DNA of 58,647 nt. It comes from a virus. The stretch's first letter is position 1, and the number at the start of each line of letters is the position of its first letter. The notes beneath the pieces were generated by a model, which saw only the letters and a list, made by a program, of their open reading frames with translations, had not been told where the DNA came from and did not search any database. The position numbers and the translations under genes were made by a program. Positions 32,224-39,316 of this stretch are shown here, in pieces. The stretch spans positions 1 through 58,647 of IMG/VR virus record IMGVR_UViG_3300034012_002112. One strand, 5' to 3'.

Positions 32224-32994
32224 TCAGGATTTATGTGGATTTAATTTGCCGTATCCCACAAATCCCCCTTCCTTCTTACGTTGAGTCAGGGCTTTCATCG
32301 CATCAGACCCAGCCCTCTGGCTGCCATGCACCAGGAGTGCAAACGGTTTGTCACCCAGGCAGTGGCTGTCGTCATGATCGATCTCCAGTCCTTGCTCAGC
32401 TGCGTCTGCCTCGGTGTAGACCACATGTGCTACACGGGTAAAGACCTTGGGATACTTGGGGATTAGGTAATCGAGAGTACCGCCAAAGGATGCAGTGAGA
32501 TAGAAGTTGGATGGTATGGAATCTTGAAGAGCCAGCCACATGCCTAGTGATTTGGTGTAGGCATAGAACTTCTGTTGTGGCCGCTCTTGTGCCACCATCA
32601 TCCAAGCCTTCATGTAGTTCTCAGTCCAGAAGTCACCTGACTCATGGATACGAACCAGTTGCTTTGGTGGGTGCATCAATAGCGAAAGATCAATTAGATC
32701 ACGCAACAGCTTGGCCTGGTTCCCATTCATGTGAATGGTTTCACGTAGCAGATCCCAGTTGTGCCAACGGGCATCACGTACGTTTGGCCTGACTTCTGCC
32801 ATGGCAGCAAAGCAACGGTAGTCATCAGTTGCTTCGACGCCTGTGTACTGAGGCAGATCAGTGATGGCACCAGTGGTGCGGTCTGCAAATGTCTTGCACA
32901 CACCAGCATGCGGACATGAGTAACCAGCTGGCAGCGAGAAGATCAAACGGTTCTTAAGCTTGCCGTTACCAGTGGAGAACTTAAGGAGTTTCAT
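32224..32994 (-). CDS. GP88-like conserved phage protein
   Basis: A 256-residue protein with FSLPAGYSCPHAGVCKTFAD, HESGDFWTENYMKAWMMVAQ and FYAYTKSLGMWL, features of the 'gene product 88' family of phage proteins of unknown function. Conserved cysteines near the N-terminus may bind metal. It is immediately followed (upstream in transcription) by a small gene and a structured noncoding stretch. Confidence 0.75.
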   Translation of the reverse strand: MKLLKFSTGNGKLKNRLIFSLPAGYSCPHAGVCKTFADRTTGAITDLPQYTGVEATDDYRCFAAMAEVRPNVRDARWHNWDLLRETIHMNGNQAKLLRDLIDLSLLMHPPKQLVRIHESGDFWTENYMKAWMMVAQERPQQKFYAYTKSLGMWLALQDSIPSNFYLTASFGGTLDYLIPKYPKVFTRVAHVVYTEADAAEQGLEIDHDDSHCLGDKPFALLVHGSQRAGSDAMKALTQRKKEGGFVGYGKLNPHKS

Positions 32995-32996
32995 GA

Positions 32997-33221
32997 TCAG
33001 TAGATTTCAGTTGTGTTGAATTGAATTGACCAGTTACTGGCAGCAGTAAACGGAATAGTTCCGTAATACATGCCATCAGAATCCACAAGATCAATCATGA
33101 CCTCATGGGTATCCAGGGAGAATCCAATCCCTGAACACATGTACTGAGCATCGTTCTCATTGATAAGCATTGCCCCCTTAAGGCAATTGATATCAATGGT
33201 ACTAAGACCAAGGATTTCCAT
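32997..33221 (-). CDS. Hypothetical protein (74 aa)
   Basis: Begins MEILGLSTIDINCLKGAMLI and ends YYGTIPFTAASNWSIQFNTT. Beta-rich. The start is preceded by a long CTCAACTCAATTCAATT-type leader and, further up, the structured RNA of 33242-33470. Family unknown. Confidence 0.62.
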   Translation of the reverse strand: MEILGLSTIDINCLKGAMLINENDAQYMCSGIGFSLDTHEVMIDLVDSDGMYYGTIPFTAASNWSIQFNTTEIY

Positions 33222-33224
33222 TGA

Positions 33225-33240
33225 ATTGAATTGAGTTGAG
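33225..33240 (-). promoter_or_regulatory. CTCAACTCAATTCAATT-type leader
   Basis: Plus-strand ATTGAATTGAGTTGAG lies immediately before the ATG at 33221. Read in transcript direction it is CTCAACTCAATTCAAT. No Shine-Dalgarno site. Confidence 0.55.
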
Positions 33241-33241
33241 T

Positions 33242-33470
33242 TAATAAGCTGAGCTTATGAATGAGTTTAGGGACATCTCAGGTCCATCAATAATTTAAAG
33301 CAGACCAGGGATTCTGTACACAGATTTTAAGTAAGGGTCGGCCCTTACTCCCCGGCTTGCTTCATCGTTGGTTCAAAGCACAGCTTCCACCCTGTGCATT
33401 GACGGAATCCGCAACTGAGCCTGAAATCAGTTGCTTAACAAACTCGTGGCCACGAGTGGTCTGCAGAACC
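33242..33470 (-). ncRNA. Structured noncoding stretch with serial hairpins
   Basis: The gap 33222-33488 has no gene on either strand but holds consecutive perfect hairpins: ACTCGTGG/CCACGAGT (33442-33457), GCAACTGA/TCAGTTGC with an eight-base loop (33411-33434), GCACAG/CTGTGC (33378-33397), AGTAAGGG-TCGG-CCCTTACT (33330-33349) and ATAAGC-TGA-GCTTAT (33244-33258). A TATAAT lies just upstream on the minus strand (33477). This suggests a leader RNA or small RNA read leftwards into the gene at 33221. No known RNA family recognised. Confidence 0.5.
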
Positions 33471-33476
33471 AAAAGA

Positions 33477-33482
33477 ATTATA
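33477..33482 (-). promoter_or_regulatory. TATAAT box before structured RNA
   Basis: TATAAT on the minus strand, about 20 bases before the first hairpin of the noncoding stretch. The sequence 17 bases upstream (CCACGA) is not a good -35. A candidate start for the structured RNA. Confidence 0.35.
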
Positions 33483-33488
33483 AGGGTA

Positions 33489-33833
33489 TCAAGACAGTGT
33501 CGTGGATCCACGGAATTTTTCTCGGCTCATCCGTAATGTGATCTGATCCCCATGGTCTGGAACCTCGTTAGGTCCCTGGTGGACCAGCAGCTCCCAGATT
33601 GTTCTGTTGGTTTTCATAAGGTCTTGACAATACTTGACAATCAATTTGTCCTTATCTTGACCGGGTTTATACTTCAGGATTTTCTTGGAAATCCCAAACG
33701 GAACGTCTTCATTGTCCTGTGTGTAGCAAGCAATCCAGTAATGGGCTGTGCGTTGAGGTTGCGTTGAGTTAATAAAACCTTTCATTGTGTTAAGGTCTTT
33801 GAGTCCTATGTAATCATGGGGCGTTACCCGCAT
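33489..33833 (-). CDS. Hypothetical protein (114 aa)
   Basis: Starts MRVTPHDYIGLKDLNTMKGF and contains YWIACYTQDNEDVPFGISKK and a basic helix. Not recognised. It is the outermost minus-strand gene of its group. The 165 bases between it and the divergent plus-strand gene at 33999 hold a CTTGGT...ACCAAG hairpin and AT-rich sequence, probably promoters for both. Confidence 0.6.
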   Translation of the reverse strand: MRVTPHDYIGLKDLNTMKGFINSTQPQRTAHYWIACYTQDNEDVPFGISKKILKYKPGQDKDKLIVKYCQDLMKTNRTIWELLVHQGPNEVPDHGDQITLRMSREKFRGSTTLS

Positions 33834-33998
33834 AGAAGATTGCGATTAGAGCTTGGTTGCGTGAGACCAAGTTTGAATCTTCCTAATCTCCAGTGCATCA
33901 CTCCACCTGGTGCATTGAAGATTTGTTTTGTGTAACGGAGTGAACGACATCATATACATCAATCGTCATATACTTTCCGTATTAATAGATACAGAACA

Positions 33999-34151
33999 AT
34001 GACCCTGACGTATCGGGGTTGCAAGTACGAACAAGCAACCCAAGCTCAAACGGATCGTGAGTGGTGGAACTTAGCACACCGCCCCTGGCTGGTGCTGGTG
34101 TACCGTAGCATCTGCTACTTCCCCTTTGTCACTGGAGGTCAGATCAAATGA
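33999..34151 (+). CDS. DUF4278-like small protein (50 aa)
   Basis: Reads MTLTYRGCKYEQATQAQTDR and so on. The opening MTLTYRG-x-x-Y matches the cyanobacterial DUF4278 family, which supports a cyanobacterial host. The rest contains AHRPWLVLVYRSICYFPFVT, hydrophobic and Arg-containing. It ends in an ATGA overlap with the next tiny gene. Function unknown. Confidence 0.75.
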   Translation: MTLTYRGCKYEQATQAQTDREWWNLAHRPWLVLVYRSICYFPFVTGGQIK

Positions 34152-34264
34152 AACCAGCACTGATTGTTTACTTGGTTAATACCAAAAAGAAGTTGGCACG
34201 CAAAGATGTGGAGTCCAAGCATGCCATCAGGGAATTAAAAAAACAATACGCCGCGACCTTCTGA
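34148..34264 (+). CDS. Tiny basic protein (38 aa)
   Basis: Starts MKPALIVYLVNTKKKLARKD in an ATGA overlap with the DUF4278-like gene. Hydrophobic start then a basic helix. The end overlaps the convergent minus-strand gene by 30 bases. Coupling supports it as real, but homology is unknown. Confidence 0.5.
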   Translation: MKPALIVYLVNTKKKLARKDVESKHAIRELKKQYAATF

Positions 34265-34513
34265 TCTCCACTCAGCCAATGGACCCTCAGATTCCTCTGG
34301 GGGTTTTTGGTATGGAGGCATCAGGTCTCCGTTCTCATCAATGATTCCAGCATTGATTAAGAACTGACGGGCTTGTTCTGGTTCCTTGTACTTCTCAATC
34401 AAGTCATTGATCTGCTGTGAACACAGCTTCTCCAATGATTGGGAATTCTCTGCAGAAGAGTCCTTTGATTCCTTCTGCGATTTCTCGATGTTCGAGTTGG
34501 GTTCCTGGGTCAC
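34235..34513 (-). CDS. Hypothetical acidic protein (92 aa)
   Basis: Starts MTQEPNSNIEKSQKESKDSS with a Ser/Glu-rich 30-residue tail, then KLCSQQINDLIEKYKEPEQA and RQFLINAGIIDENGDLMPPY, a helical segment. Its first 110 bases lie in another frame inside the end of thyX, a long overlap. The tail and this overlap make the start uncertain; a shorter form starting further in is possible. Confidence 0.55.
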   Translation of the reverse strand: MTQEPNSNIEKSQKESKDSSAENSQSLEKLCSQQINDLIEKYKEPEQARQFLINAGIIDENGDLMPPYQKPPEESEGPLAEWRSEGRGVLFF

Positions 34514-35063
34514 AGCGAAGTTGGAGGTAGTGGATCCATGAACGCAGTGTACCGTTCATGTACAAACGAGTTGGTGTCGCAAGAGGCAGAATGAATCGAG
34601 CTGATTCCTTTGCTACGCCTTCACTGATCATCTCCTGGTAGAGATGCTTGGAATCCTCCAGGATGTTGGACATACGCCGGTAGTAGTGAGCAAGCTTGTC
34701 ACCACCAAGGCGTTCCTTTAGATCATCGTTGGAGTTCTGCCTGTTCTTGTAGTCCTGGCTACGCAGGTGCGGCATGGTAATGCTGCCTACATCAGTGATG
34801 TCTGCGTAACGCTGACTGAATTCCTGGAAGCTGAATGAACGATGCCTCAGGATCTGTGGTGAGATAGCACGTGTTGTGTTGATTTCAACACACATGTTTC
34901 CCATTTCGAATGGGGACCAGTGCTTGTGTTTGATGAGGTATTGCAACAGCCGTGGGGCTGTATCCATATTGTCTTGATTCTTCGGGGCTGATACCCGAGC
35001 CATCTTGACAATCATTTCTTCTGCATTGGGTGTTGACCAGATTAAGTTGACGTTCATTGTCAT
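34404..35063 (-). CDS. thyX: Flavin-dependent thymidylate synthase ThyX
   Basis: A 219-residue ThyX that makes dTMP from dUMP with FAD, folate and NADPH. The ThyX motif is at residues 74-87: RHRSFSFQEFSQRY, where the usual Asn-like position is Gln. Other conserved parts are HKHWSPFEMGNMCVEI and YMNGTLRSWIHYLQLRCDPG. Start taken as MTMNVNL, which overlaps the upstream stop (ATGA). It supplies thymidine for replication and sits beside the NrdR-like gene. Confidence 0.92.
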   Translation of the reverse strand: MTMNVNLIWSTPNAEEMIVKMARVSAPKNQDNMDTAPRLLQYLIKHKHWSPFEMGNMCVEINTTRAISPQILRHRSFSFQEFSQRYADITDVGSITMPHLRSQDYKNRQNSNDDLKERLGGDKLAHYYRRMSNILEDSKHLYQEMISEGVAKESARFILPLATPTRLYMNGTLRSWIHYLQLRCDPGTQLEHREIAEGIKGLFCREFPIIGEAVFTADQ

Positions 35064-35269
35064 TTGCAATGCAGTAGGTAATGGTACTTGGCACCCCAAG
35101 GGTCTGTATATCTAACAACATCACATCCTTGATACTGATCAATGACCTTGAACTTCTCCTCCTGCGTATCAGGAGATTGAAAGATCATGGCAATGATGAC
35201 AAGGATGAAAGCACTGATAGTAAGTCCCCAAAGGGTTCCTTGCAGGATCATGCGTGCACGTGTATCCAT
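35060..35269 (-). CDS. Small membrane protein (69 aa)
   Basis: Begins MDTRARMILQGTLWGLTISA, with residues 10-30 as one membrane helix, then a soluble tail with IDQYQGCDVVRYTDPWGAKY. The tail pattern GCDVVRYTDP is shared by phage membrane proteins of unknown role. It is coupled by overlaps to thyX and to the gene before it. Confidence 0.68.
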   Translation of the reverse strand: MDTRARMILQGTLWGLTISAFILVIIAMIFQSPDTQEEKFKVIDQYQGCDVVRYTDPWGAKYHYLLHCK

Positions 35270-35562
35270 TACTCCCCTGGTACTAGTGTGTTCTTCATCA
35301 TGAATAGTAGATCACGCTCATGACAGATGCGCATCTGTGCGTGCTCTGTTGGAGTTTGCAGGTGGTCCCACAAGATGCGTAACATCTTCTGTTTGGAACC
35401 ACGTGCAGTGATCTTCTCACTAAAGCCAACGACCGTACCGTAGCGTTGGCTGCGGTACTGAGCAATGCGTTCTTTGACCTCTGCTCGTACGGTGAATAGG
35501 GCGTGCGTCTTGGGACGCTCTGCCACACGATCACCAACTTGGTAGGTTGATTTGGTTTTCAT
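35269..35562 (-). CDS. Hypothetical beta-barrel-like protein (97 aa)
   Basis: Start MKTKSTYQVGDRVAERPKTH overlaps the stop of the NrdR-like gene (ATGA). Contains YGTVVGFSEKITARGSKQKM and LRILWDHLQTPTEHAQMRIC. The VGDRV...GTVVGF...ILWD pattern resembles small SH3-like barrels. Function unknown. Confidence 0.65.
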   Translation of the reverse strand: MKTKSTYQVGDRVAERPKTHALFTVRAEVKERIAQYRSQRYGTVVGFSEKITARGSKQKMLRILWDHLQTPTEHAQMRICHERDLLFMMKNTLVPGE

Positions 35563-35909
35563 GATTCGTACCAGGTGCAATCAGAAGATTCAGGAGTGTC
35601 GTATTCAGGGAAGTCATAGGTGCATTGCTTGCCATTGTTATGGATGCAATCAGTACACAATGATTCTTCTGTTTTGATTTCAGTTGGTTGTGTGTTAAGC
35701 AGTTTATAAAACTGGCTAACCAAAAGCAGATTCTGTTTTGCTTCCTCAAAGAAATCAGCGGTGACTTCATGAGTAGTAAAACGTGCTTCGCAATAATCAC
35801 ATTGTTTACGCCGACGCGTAGACAAATGTGTTTGTCTGCTTTCGATAACACGCAAACCAGGTTGTTTGCAGTTGGGACATTCAGGAAGAAGCGTCTTCTG
35901 AAAGGCCAT
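35559..35909 (-). CDS. NrdR-like zinc ribbon without ATP cone
   Basis: A 116-residue protein. Residues 11-50 read CPNCKQPGLRVIESRQTH and RRRKQCDYCEARFTTHEV, very close to the NrdR zinc ribbon (CP-x-C ... VI-(D/E)-SR ... RRR ... C-x2-C-x-RFTT). The ATP cone of true NrdR is absent. The C-terminus has a second Cys set (SLCTDCIHNNGKQCTYD). It may act at host or phage ribonucleotide-reductase promoters or be an unrelated ribbon. It is in the thyX group. Confidence 0.75.
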   Translation of the reverse strand: MAFQKTLLPECPNCKQPGLRVIESRQTHLSTRRRKQCDYCEARFTTHEVTADFFEEAKQNLLLVSQFYKLLNTQPTEIKTEESLCTDCIHNNGKQCTYDFPEYDTPESSDCTWYES

Positions 35910-36331
35910 TACTCCGGATCAATGGATGAAGGTGCACTATTGGTACGTGCTTGTTCTTCTGCTTCTCGTTTAGCTTTTGGTACAGGCAACTTGTCCAGCT
36001 GCAATGAATCCAGGATGTACAAGGTTGCTTCTTCTCCCTTGATACGGAACATATCAGGGATGATCTCCATAGGATTCTGGAGATAGTAATCAGTTAAATA
36101 CATCTCACACATACGAAACATTGTTTCGACAGGGAGTTCATCAACGATATTGGAAACTGCTGCATCAAGGACAGCAGGCCACGTATGACGAGGGACTAAC
36201 TCAATTACTTTGAGTACCAGATCCATATCCACTTCTGCAGGAGTAGGGATATCTTTCTGTAACTCTTCTTGATATGGTTCAGGTAGTTGATCTTGTTCTT
36301 GAGCTAGTGATGGGTCAGGGTTGAGTTTCAT
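35909..36331 (-). CDS. Hypothetical acidic protein (140 aa)
   Basis: Start taken as MKLNPDPSLAQEQDQLPEPY, just below the terminator of the preceding gene. The middle (VIELVPRHTWPAVLDAAVSN, FRMCEMYLTDYY) is helical. The C-terminal part is basic then acidic. Function unknown. A start further up at 36367 would place the terminator stem inside the gene. Confidence 0.62.
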   Translation of the reverse strand: MKLNPDPSLAQEQDQLPEPYQEELQKDIPTPAEVDMDLVLKVIELVPRHTWPAVLDAAVSNIVDELPVETMFRMCEMYLTDYYLQNPMEIIPDMFRIKGEEATLYILDSLQLDKLPVPKAKREAEEQARTNSAPSSIDPE

Positions 36332-36360
36332 AAGAAAGAGCCCCCGCTTGCGCAGGGGCC
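36332..36360 (-). terminator. Terminator-like hairpin
   Basis: On the minus strand GCCCCTGC-GCAA-GCGGGGGC, with one mismatch, followed by TCTTTCTT. It lies between the gene at 36380 and the next one and should cut or attenuate the transcript coming from the tRNA side. Confidence 0.75.
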
Positions 36361-36379
36361 TGAACATTCCGGACTGATA

Positions 36380-36742
36380 TTAGGCAGGTTGGGCACTGGT
36401 GTCCACTACCTGGTCCATCAAACCTGCGTCTTTGAGGCGATCCAGCATGCCGCACATGATGGTGGCATGGGCATGGGTTTGTTCCATGAACATCTGTGCT
36501 CGCTCTGCGGACATGGTGTGGACACGACCGCAGGGCTCCACATATTTCCAGCTGCCATCAGGCTGGGGATCACCTTGGAGGGCAAGACGCTCTGAGTTTC
36601 GAACGTACCGTAGTTCGAGGTTGTGATAATCCTTAAGGCCGTCAGCGGCTGTCCAGGTTGCACCAATGTTGTACCTCTGATCTTCGTCAGAGTAAGCATG
36701 GAACTCAGGGATGAGGTTGCGAAAAGCGGAAAGGAATTGCAT
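36380..36742 (-). CDS. Hypothetical protein (120 aa)
   Basis: Begins MQFLSAFRNLIPEFHAYSDE and contains YHNLELRYVRNSERLALQGD and a final helix with SAERAQMFMEQTHAHATIMC. No family recognised. It follows tRNA-Leu by 22 bases and has a CAACTCAATTCA leader. Confidence 0.62.
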   Translation of the reverse strand: MQFLSAFRNLIPEFHAYSDEDQRYNIGATWTAADGLKDYHNLELRYVRNSERLALQGDPQPDGSWKYVEPCGRVHTMSAERAQMFMEQTHAHATIMCGMLDRLKDAGLMDQVVDTSAQPA

Positions 36743-36763
36743 TGTTGTAATGAATTGAGTTGG

Positions 36764-36836
36764 TACCCGAGGTGGGATTCGAACCCACGCTGGAACGATT
36801 TTAAGTCGTTTGCCTCTTCCGCTGGGCTACTCGGGC
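36764..36836 (-). tRNA. tRNA-Leu(UAA), class I shape
   Basis: A clean 73-base cloverleaf. Acceptor GCCCGAG/CTCGGGT (G1-U72 wobble), D arm with GCC/GGC and GG in the loop, anticodon arm AACGA-CTTAAAA-TCGTT, a five-base variable loop CCAGC, T arm GTGGG-TTCGAAT-CCCAC, A73, then an encoded CCA (36763-36761). The anticodon UAA reads Leu codons UUA and UUG. Normal bacterial tRNA-Leu has a long variable arm, which is missing here. It overlaps the stop of the upstream gene by ten bases. Confidence 0.9.
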
Positions 36837-37045
36837 GCACCTGGGCTTACCTCTACATCAATCGATGTTGAGTGCCAGGTGTGGTCTTGGGGTAATGGCT
36901 CAGTGCCATACTCCCATGTATCGTAATCTTCCTCATTGCGTGGGTCTTCTTCGACCAGAACGTAATGAGGTGAGTTGTCATGGATGAATTCTCCGATGTT
37001 GGCCATGGCCATAGCTAGGAGTTGATCATCGGTGTAGTCAGTCAT
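36827..37045 (-). CDS. Hypothetical acidic protein (72 aa)
   Basis: Start MTDYTDDQLLAMAMANIGEF, acidic throughout, with HYVLVEEDPRNEEDYDTWEY. The stop lies inside the first bases of the tRNA-Leu sequence on the same strand, an unusual overlap of a coding end and a mature tRNA. A hairpin at 37054-37085 precedes the start. Function unknown. Confidence 0.62.
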   Translation of the reverse strand: MTDYTDDQLLAMAMANIGEFIHDNSPHYVLVEEDPRNEEDYDTWEYGTEPLPQDHTWHSTSIDVEVSPGAPE

Positions 37046-37053
37046 GAGGTAAG

Positions 37054-37085
37054 GACCAGCCCTAGTATCGAGGCTAAGGCTGGTC
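37054..37085 (-). promoter_or_regulatory. Strong hairpin upstream of 36827-37045 gene
   Basis: GACCAGCC pairs with GGCTGGTC with inner TAG/CTA pairs. No T run follows on either strand. It is nine bases upstream of the start at 37045, so it could affect initiation or mark the end of the PcfJ-like message. Confidence 0.45.
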
Positions 37086-37101
37086 AACTTGGGCTCGGCC
37101 G

Positions 37102-38814
37102 TCAGGACTGTAGCGCAGATTCACGCTCTTGCAATGCAAGCCGGAATGCTGCGGTGTACTGATCCTTCTGGTCGTCTGTCAACCGTTGGTTGGCGATACC
37201 AGCGATCTGTTTGACTGACATCATGCCCATATCAACAGTAAGTTGAATGGTGAATTGAGGTTTGCCATCAAGCATACAAAGCACAATGAAGTGCTTCTTC
37301 TTCTTGCAATCCTCAGCGTAGTGGGAAGCAGAGCCAACGCAATTGCGTACGGCCTGACCCCACATAGCTAGTTGATGAGTGTCAACAGGCTGGAAGAATG
37401 ACCATGATTGATCATCAAGAGTGACACGAACGGGCTGAGGGAATAAATCCTGGGGCAACCCTTCGTTTGGATTCTTGATCTTCCAAGCTTCTGCCTGGAT
37501 GTGATCATGGAATTCTTCAATGCGCCAACGTTTGGGTGGTTCGACAGTGACGCCAGCATCTAAGATGCGAGAAAGCATGGACAAAGTATCTGTCCAATCA
37601 CTGAATGTGAACTGATAACACTTAAGGTCACTGTCAAAGATATAACCATACTTACGTTCTTCTGCTTCTTTTAGTGCAGCTCGATAGTATTTATCAAGCA
37701 TATTGAAGTAAGAAGCTACATGCATGTGTTGCTTTAGCCATGCGACTGCCAATTCGTTAGCACCCTGGCGCAAACGAATGTTAAGCATGGCATCTAAGTT
37801 GGTTTGATAGTAGTCAAGAGGTGCGTCAGGCCACAGTGCATTCACAGAGTTAATGCTGTAGCACAGGTGTGCAATCTGTTTCCATGGCGCACGAATGTTA
37901 CTGGCATGCGTATTGTCTGGATCGTTGTATTGTTTAATGGCTTCATCGCAACGCTCTTGAATCCACCGACGGAAAAACGGTTTGTCAATAATGTGACGGA
38001 TGCGTTGTACATCTTTGTACTCACATCCTTCATAACCAGATTGGTTAAAGTAATAATCAACGATACGGAAGAAGTTATCTGCAGAAGGCAGCCACTCTTC
38101 CTTGTTAACAGCGCCGCTGTTGAAGTAAGCAGGCAAGCGTAGTTCCAATGCATCTACAATGCATGTGGTACGAATACGATCAAACATATTCCTGGTATCT
38201 TGCCAGGTTGGAATTGTGACACGCAATTGATCTTCGAATTGACCAATTGCTTCAGAGATACTACGTGCTTTCTGGTAATAGCTAGCCACACCAGGTGCAC
38301 GCCAGTGGCGTTCTTCATTGCCATTGCGAACGTCATACTTATTGATGAGGCGTGAATGATAATAGATCTGACTGCGACCTACGGTGCGGCAATCAAATTC
38401 ATGGCGTTGATTCCAGAAACGATTAGGAACAACTTTGGCTGAGGCCTCAGTATCTTTAAATGCAACGGCATAGCCATAAAGATAATTATCTTCTTGTCCT
38501 TTGGGAGGCAACCAAGCTGCATACCAGCACTGTTCAAAGTGATACAGAATGGCGTAGGGTACTAGTGTCTGATCCTTGAAACGAGTGAACAGTTGGTAGC
38601 GATCTGCTACACCAACGGAGTTGATGTGGTTGGTTGCATCCTGATGAATAGATTCAGGCATTATCTCCCTGGGAATCAAGTCATTGATATTGCCCAGGGG
38701 ATACTTAGCCTTCTTGGTTTGTGTCTTGGGTTTGTTCTGCTGTGCCAGCTTTTTCAGCGTGGGATCATAGGCCAGCAGTTCGGTCTGAAGGTTGGAGGGG
38801 AGTTGGAAATGCAT
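37102..38814 (-). CDS. PcfJ-like protein
   Basis: A 570-residue protein. The C-terminal 130 residues match the PcfJ-like domain: THQLAMWGQAVRNCVGSASH, then YAEDCKKKKHFIVLCMLDGK, then FTIQLTVDMGMMSVKQIAGI and NQ. PcfJ-like proteins are found in conjugative elements and phages, with no clear biochemical role. The N-terminal 430 residues are unrelated to anything I recognise. It is a long single gene with its own copy of the repeated 22-base element upstream. Confidence 0.75.
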   Translation of the reverse strand: MHFQLPSNLQTELLAYDPTLKKLAQQNKPKTQTKKAKYPLGNINDLIPREIMPESIHQDATNHINSVGVADRYQLFTRFKDQTLVPYAILYHFEQCWYAAWLPPKGQEDNYLYGYAVAFKDTEASAKVVPNRFWNQRHEFDCRTVGRSQIYYHSRLINKYDVRNGNEERHWRAPGVASYYQKARSISEAIGQFEDQLRVTIPTWQDTRNMFDRIRTTCIVDALELRLPAYFNSGAVNKEEWLPSADNFFRIVDYYFNQSGYEGCEYKDVQRIRHIIDKPFFRRWIQERCDEAIKQYNDPDNTHASNIRAPWKQIAHLCYSINSVNALWPDAPLDYYQTNLDAMLNIRLRQGANELAVAWLKQHMHVASYFNMLDKYYRAALKEAEERKYGYIFDSDLKCYQFTFSDWTDTLSMLSRILDAGVTVEPPKRWRIEEFHDHIQAEAWKIKNPNEGLPQDLFPQPVRVTLDDQSWSFFQPVDTHQLAMWGQAVRNCVGSASHYAEDCKKKKHFIVLCMLDGKPQFTIQLTVDMGMMSVKQIAGIANQRLTDDQKDQYTAAFRLALQERESALQS

Positions 38815-38848
38815 GGTGAGTTCGGAGTGAGTTCGTAGTTGGTGAGCA

Positions 38849-38870
38849 GTTTAATGTCATGCTCAGGACA
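38849..38870 (-). promoter_or_regulatory. Repeated AATGTCAT...CAGGACA element, copy 4
   Basis: On the plus strand GTTTAATGTCATGCTCAGGA then CA, 35 bases upstream of the PcfJ-like start and directly before the stop of the next gene. Confidence 0.6.
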
Positions 38871-38879
38871 ATTGGTTAA

Positions 38880-39059
38880 TCAGTCATCTTCACGCCACTC
38901 ATCCGCAAGTATTGCAGAGTAAGTGTCGTCGATGTTGTATGTATCAACGGGTGTCATAACTGGCATCCGTTTTGCAAATCCAGTGGCAAGATAAACTCTG
39001 CCCCTGGGGCCACGCAGTACAAAGTACCAGCGTTTAAATTCAATTGAGAAACCAATCAT
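38880..39059 (-). CDS. Hypothetical protein (59 aa)
   Basis: Start MIGFSIEFKRWYFVLRGPRG in an ATGA overlap with the upstream gene. A beta-hairpin-like first half (WYFVLRGPRGRVYLATGF) and an acidic second half. Function unknown. Confidence 0.6.
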   Translation of the reverse strand: MIGFSIEFKRWYFVLRGPRGRVYLATGFAKRMPVMTPVDTYNIDDTYSAILADEWREDD

Positions 39060-39316
39060 GAATCTAAATCCCAATCGGAGGTGTCGATGAGTTGCCAGTT
39101 AAGATCGAGTGAATCAAGATAGCTACAGAAGCCATCTTCGTCAGTAGGGATCTGTTCTCCTTCATCCAGCTCGAAAGAAGCTGTGCATAATGCAGGAGCC
39201 CATTCCTCAGGGTCGAGATGAGTTGCTTTGTAGAGCAGACGCATGTCGTCCACAACTGCTGTAACTGTGACATCAGATCCATTGATTGTTGTGTCCTCGA
39301 TTGCAAGTACAGTCAT
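39056..39316 (-). CDS. Hypothetical acidic protein (86 aa)
   Basis: Begins MTVLAIEDTTINGSDVTVTA and has an acidic middle with ELDEGEQIPTDEDGFCSYLD. Both ends overlap neighbouring genes (TAATG at the start, ATGA at the end). Beta-rich. Function unknown. Confidence 0.62.
   Translation of the reverse strand: MTVLAIEDTTINGSDVTVTAVVDDMRLLYKATHLDPEEWAPALCTASFELDEGEQIPTDEDGFCSYLDSLDLNWQLIDTSDWDLDS

Noticed and set aside
33489-33833. tRNA gene near 33370 suggested by GGTTCAAAGC
   Set aside because: The flanking bases do not form a T stem and no acceptor or anticodon arm can be built; the stretch fits serial hairpins instead.
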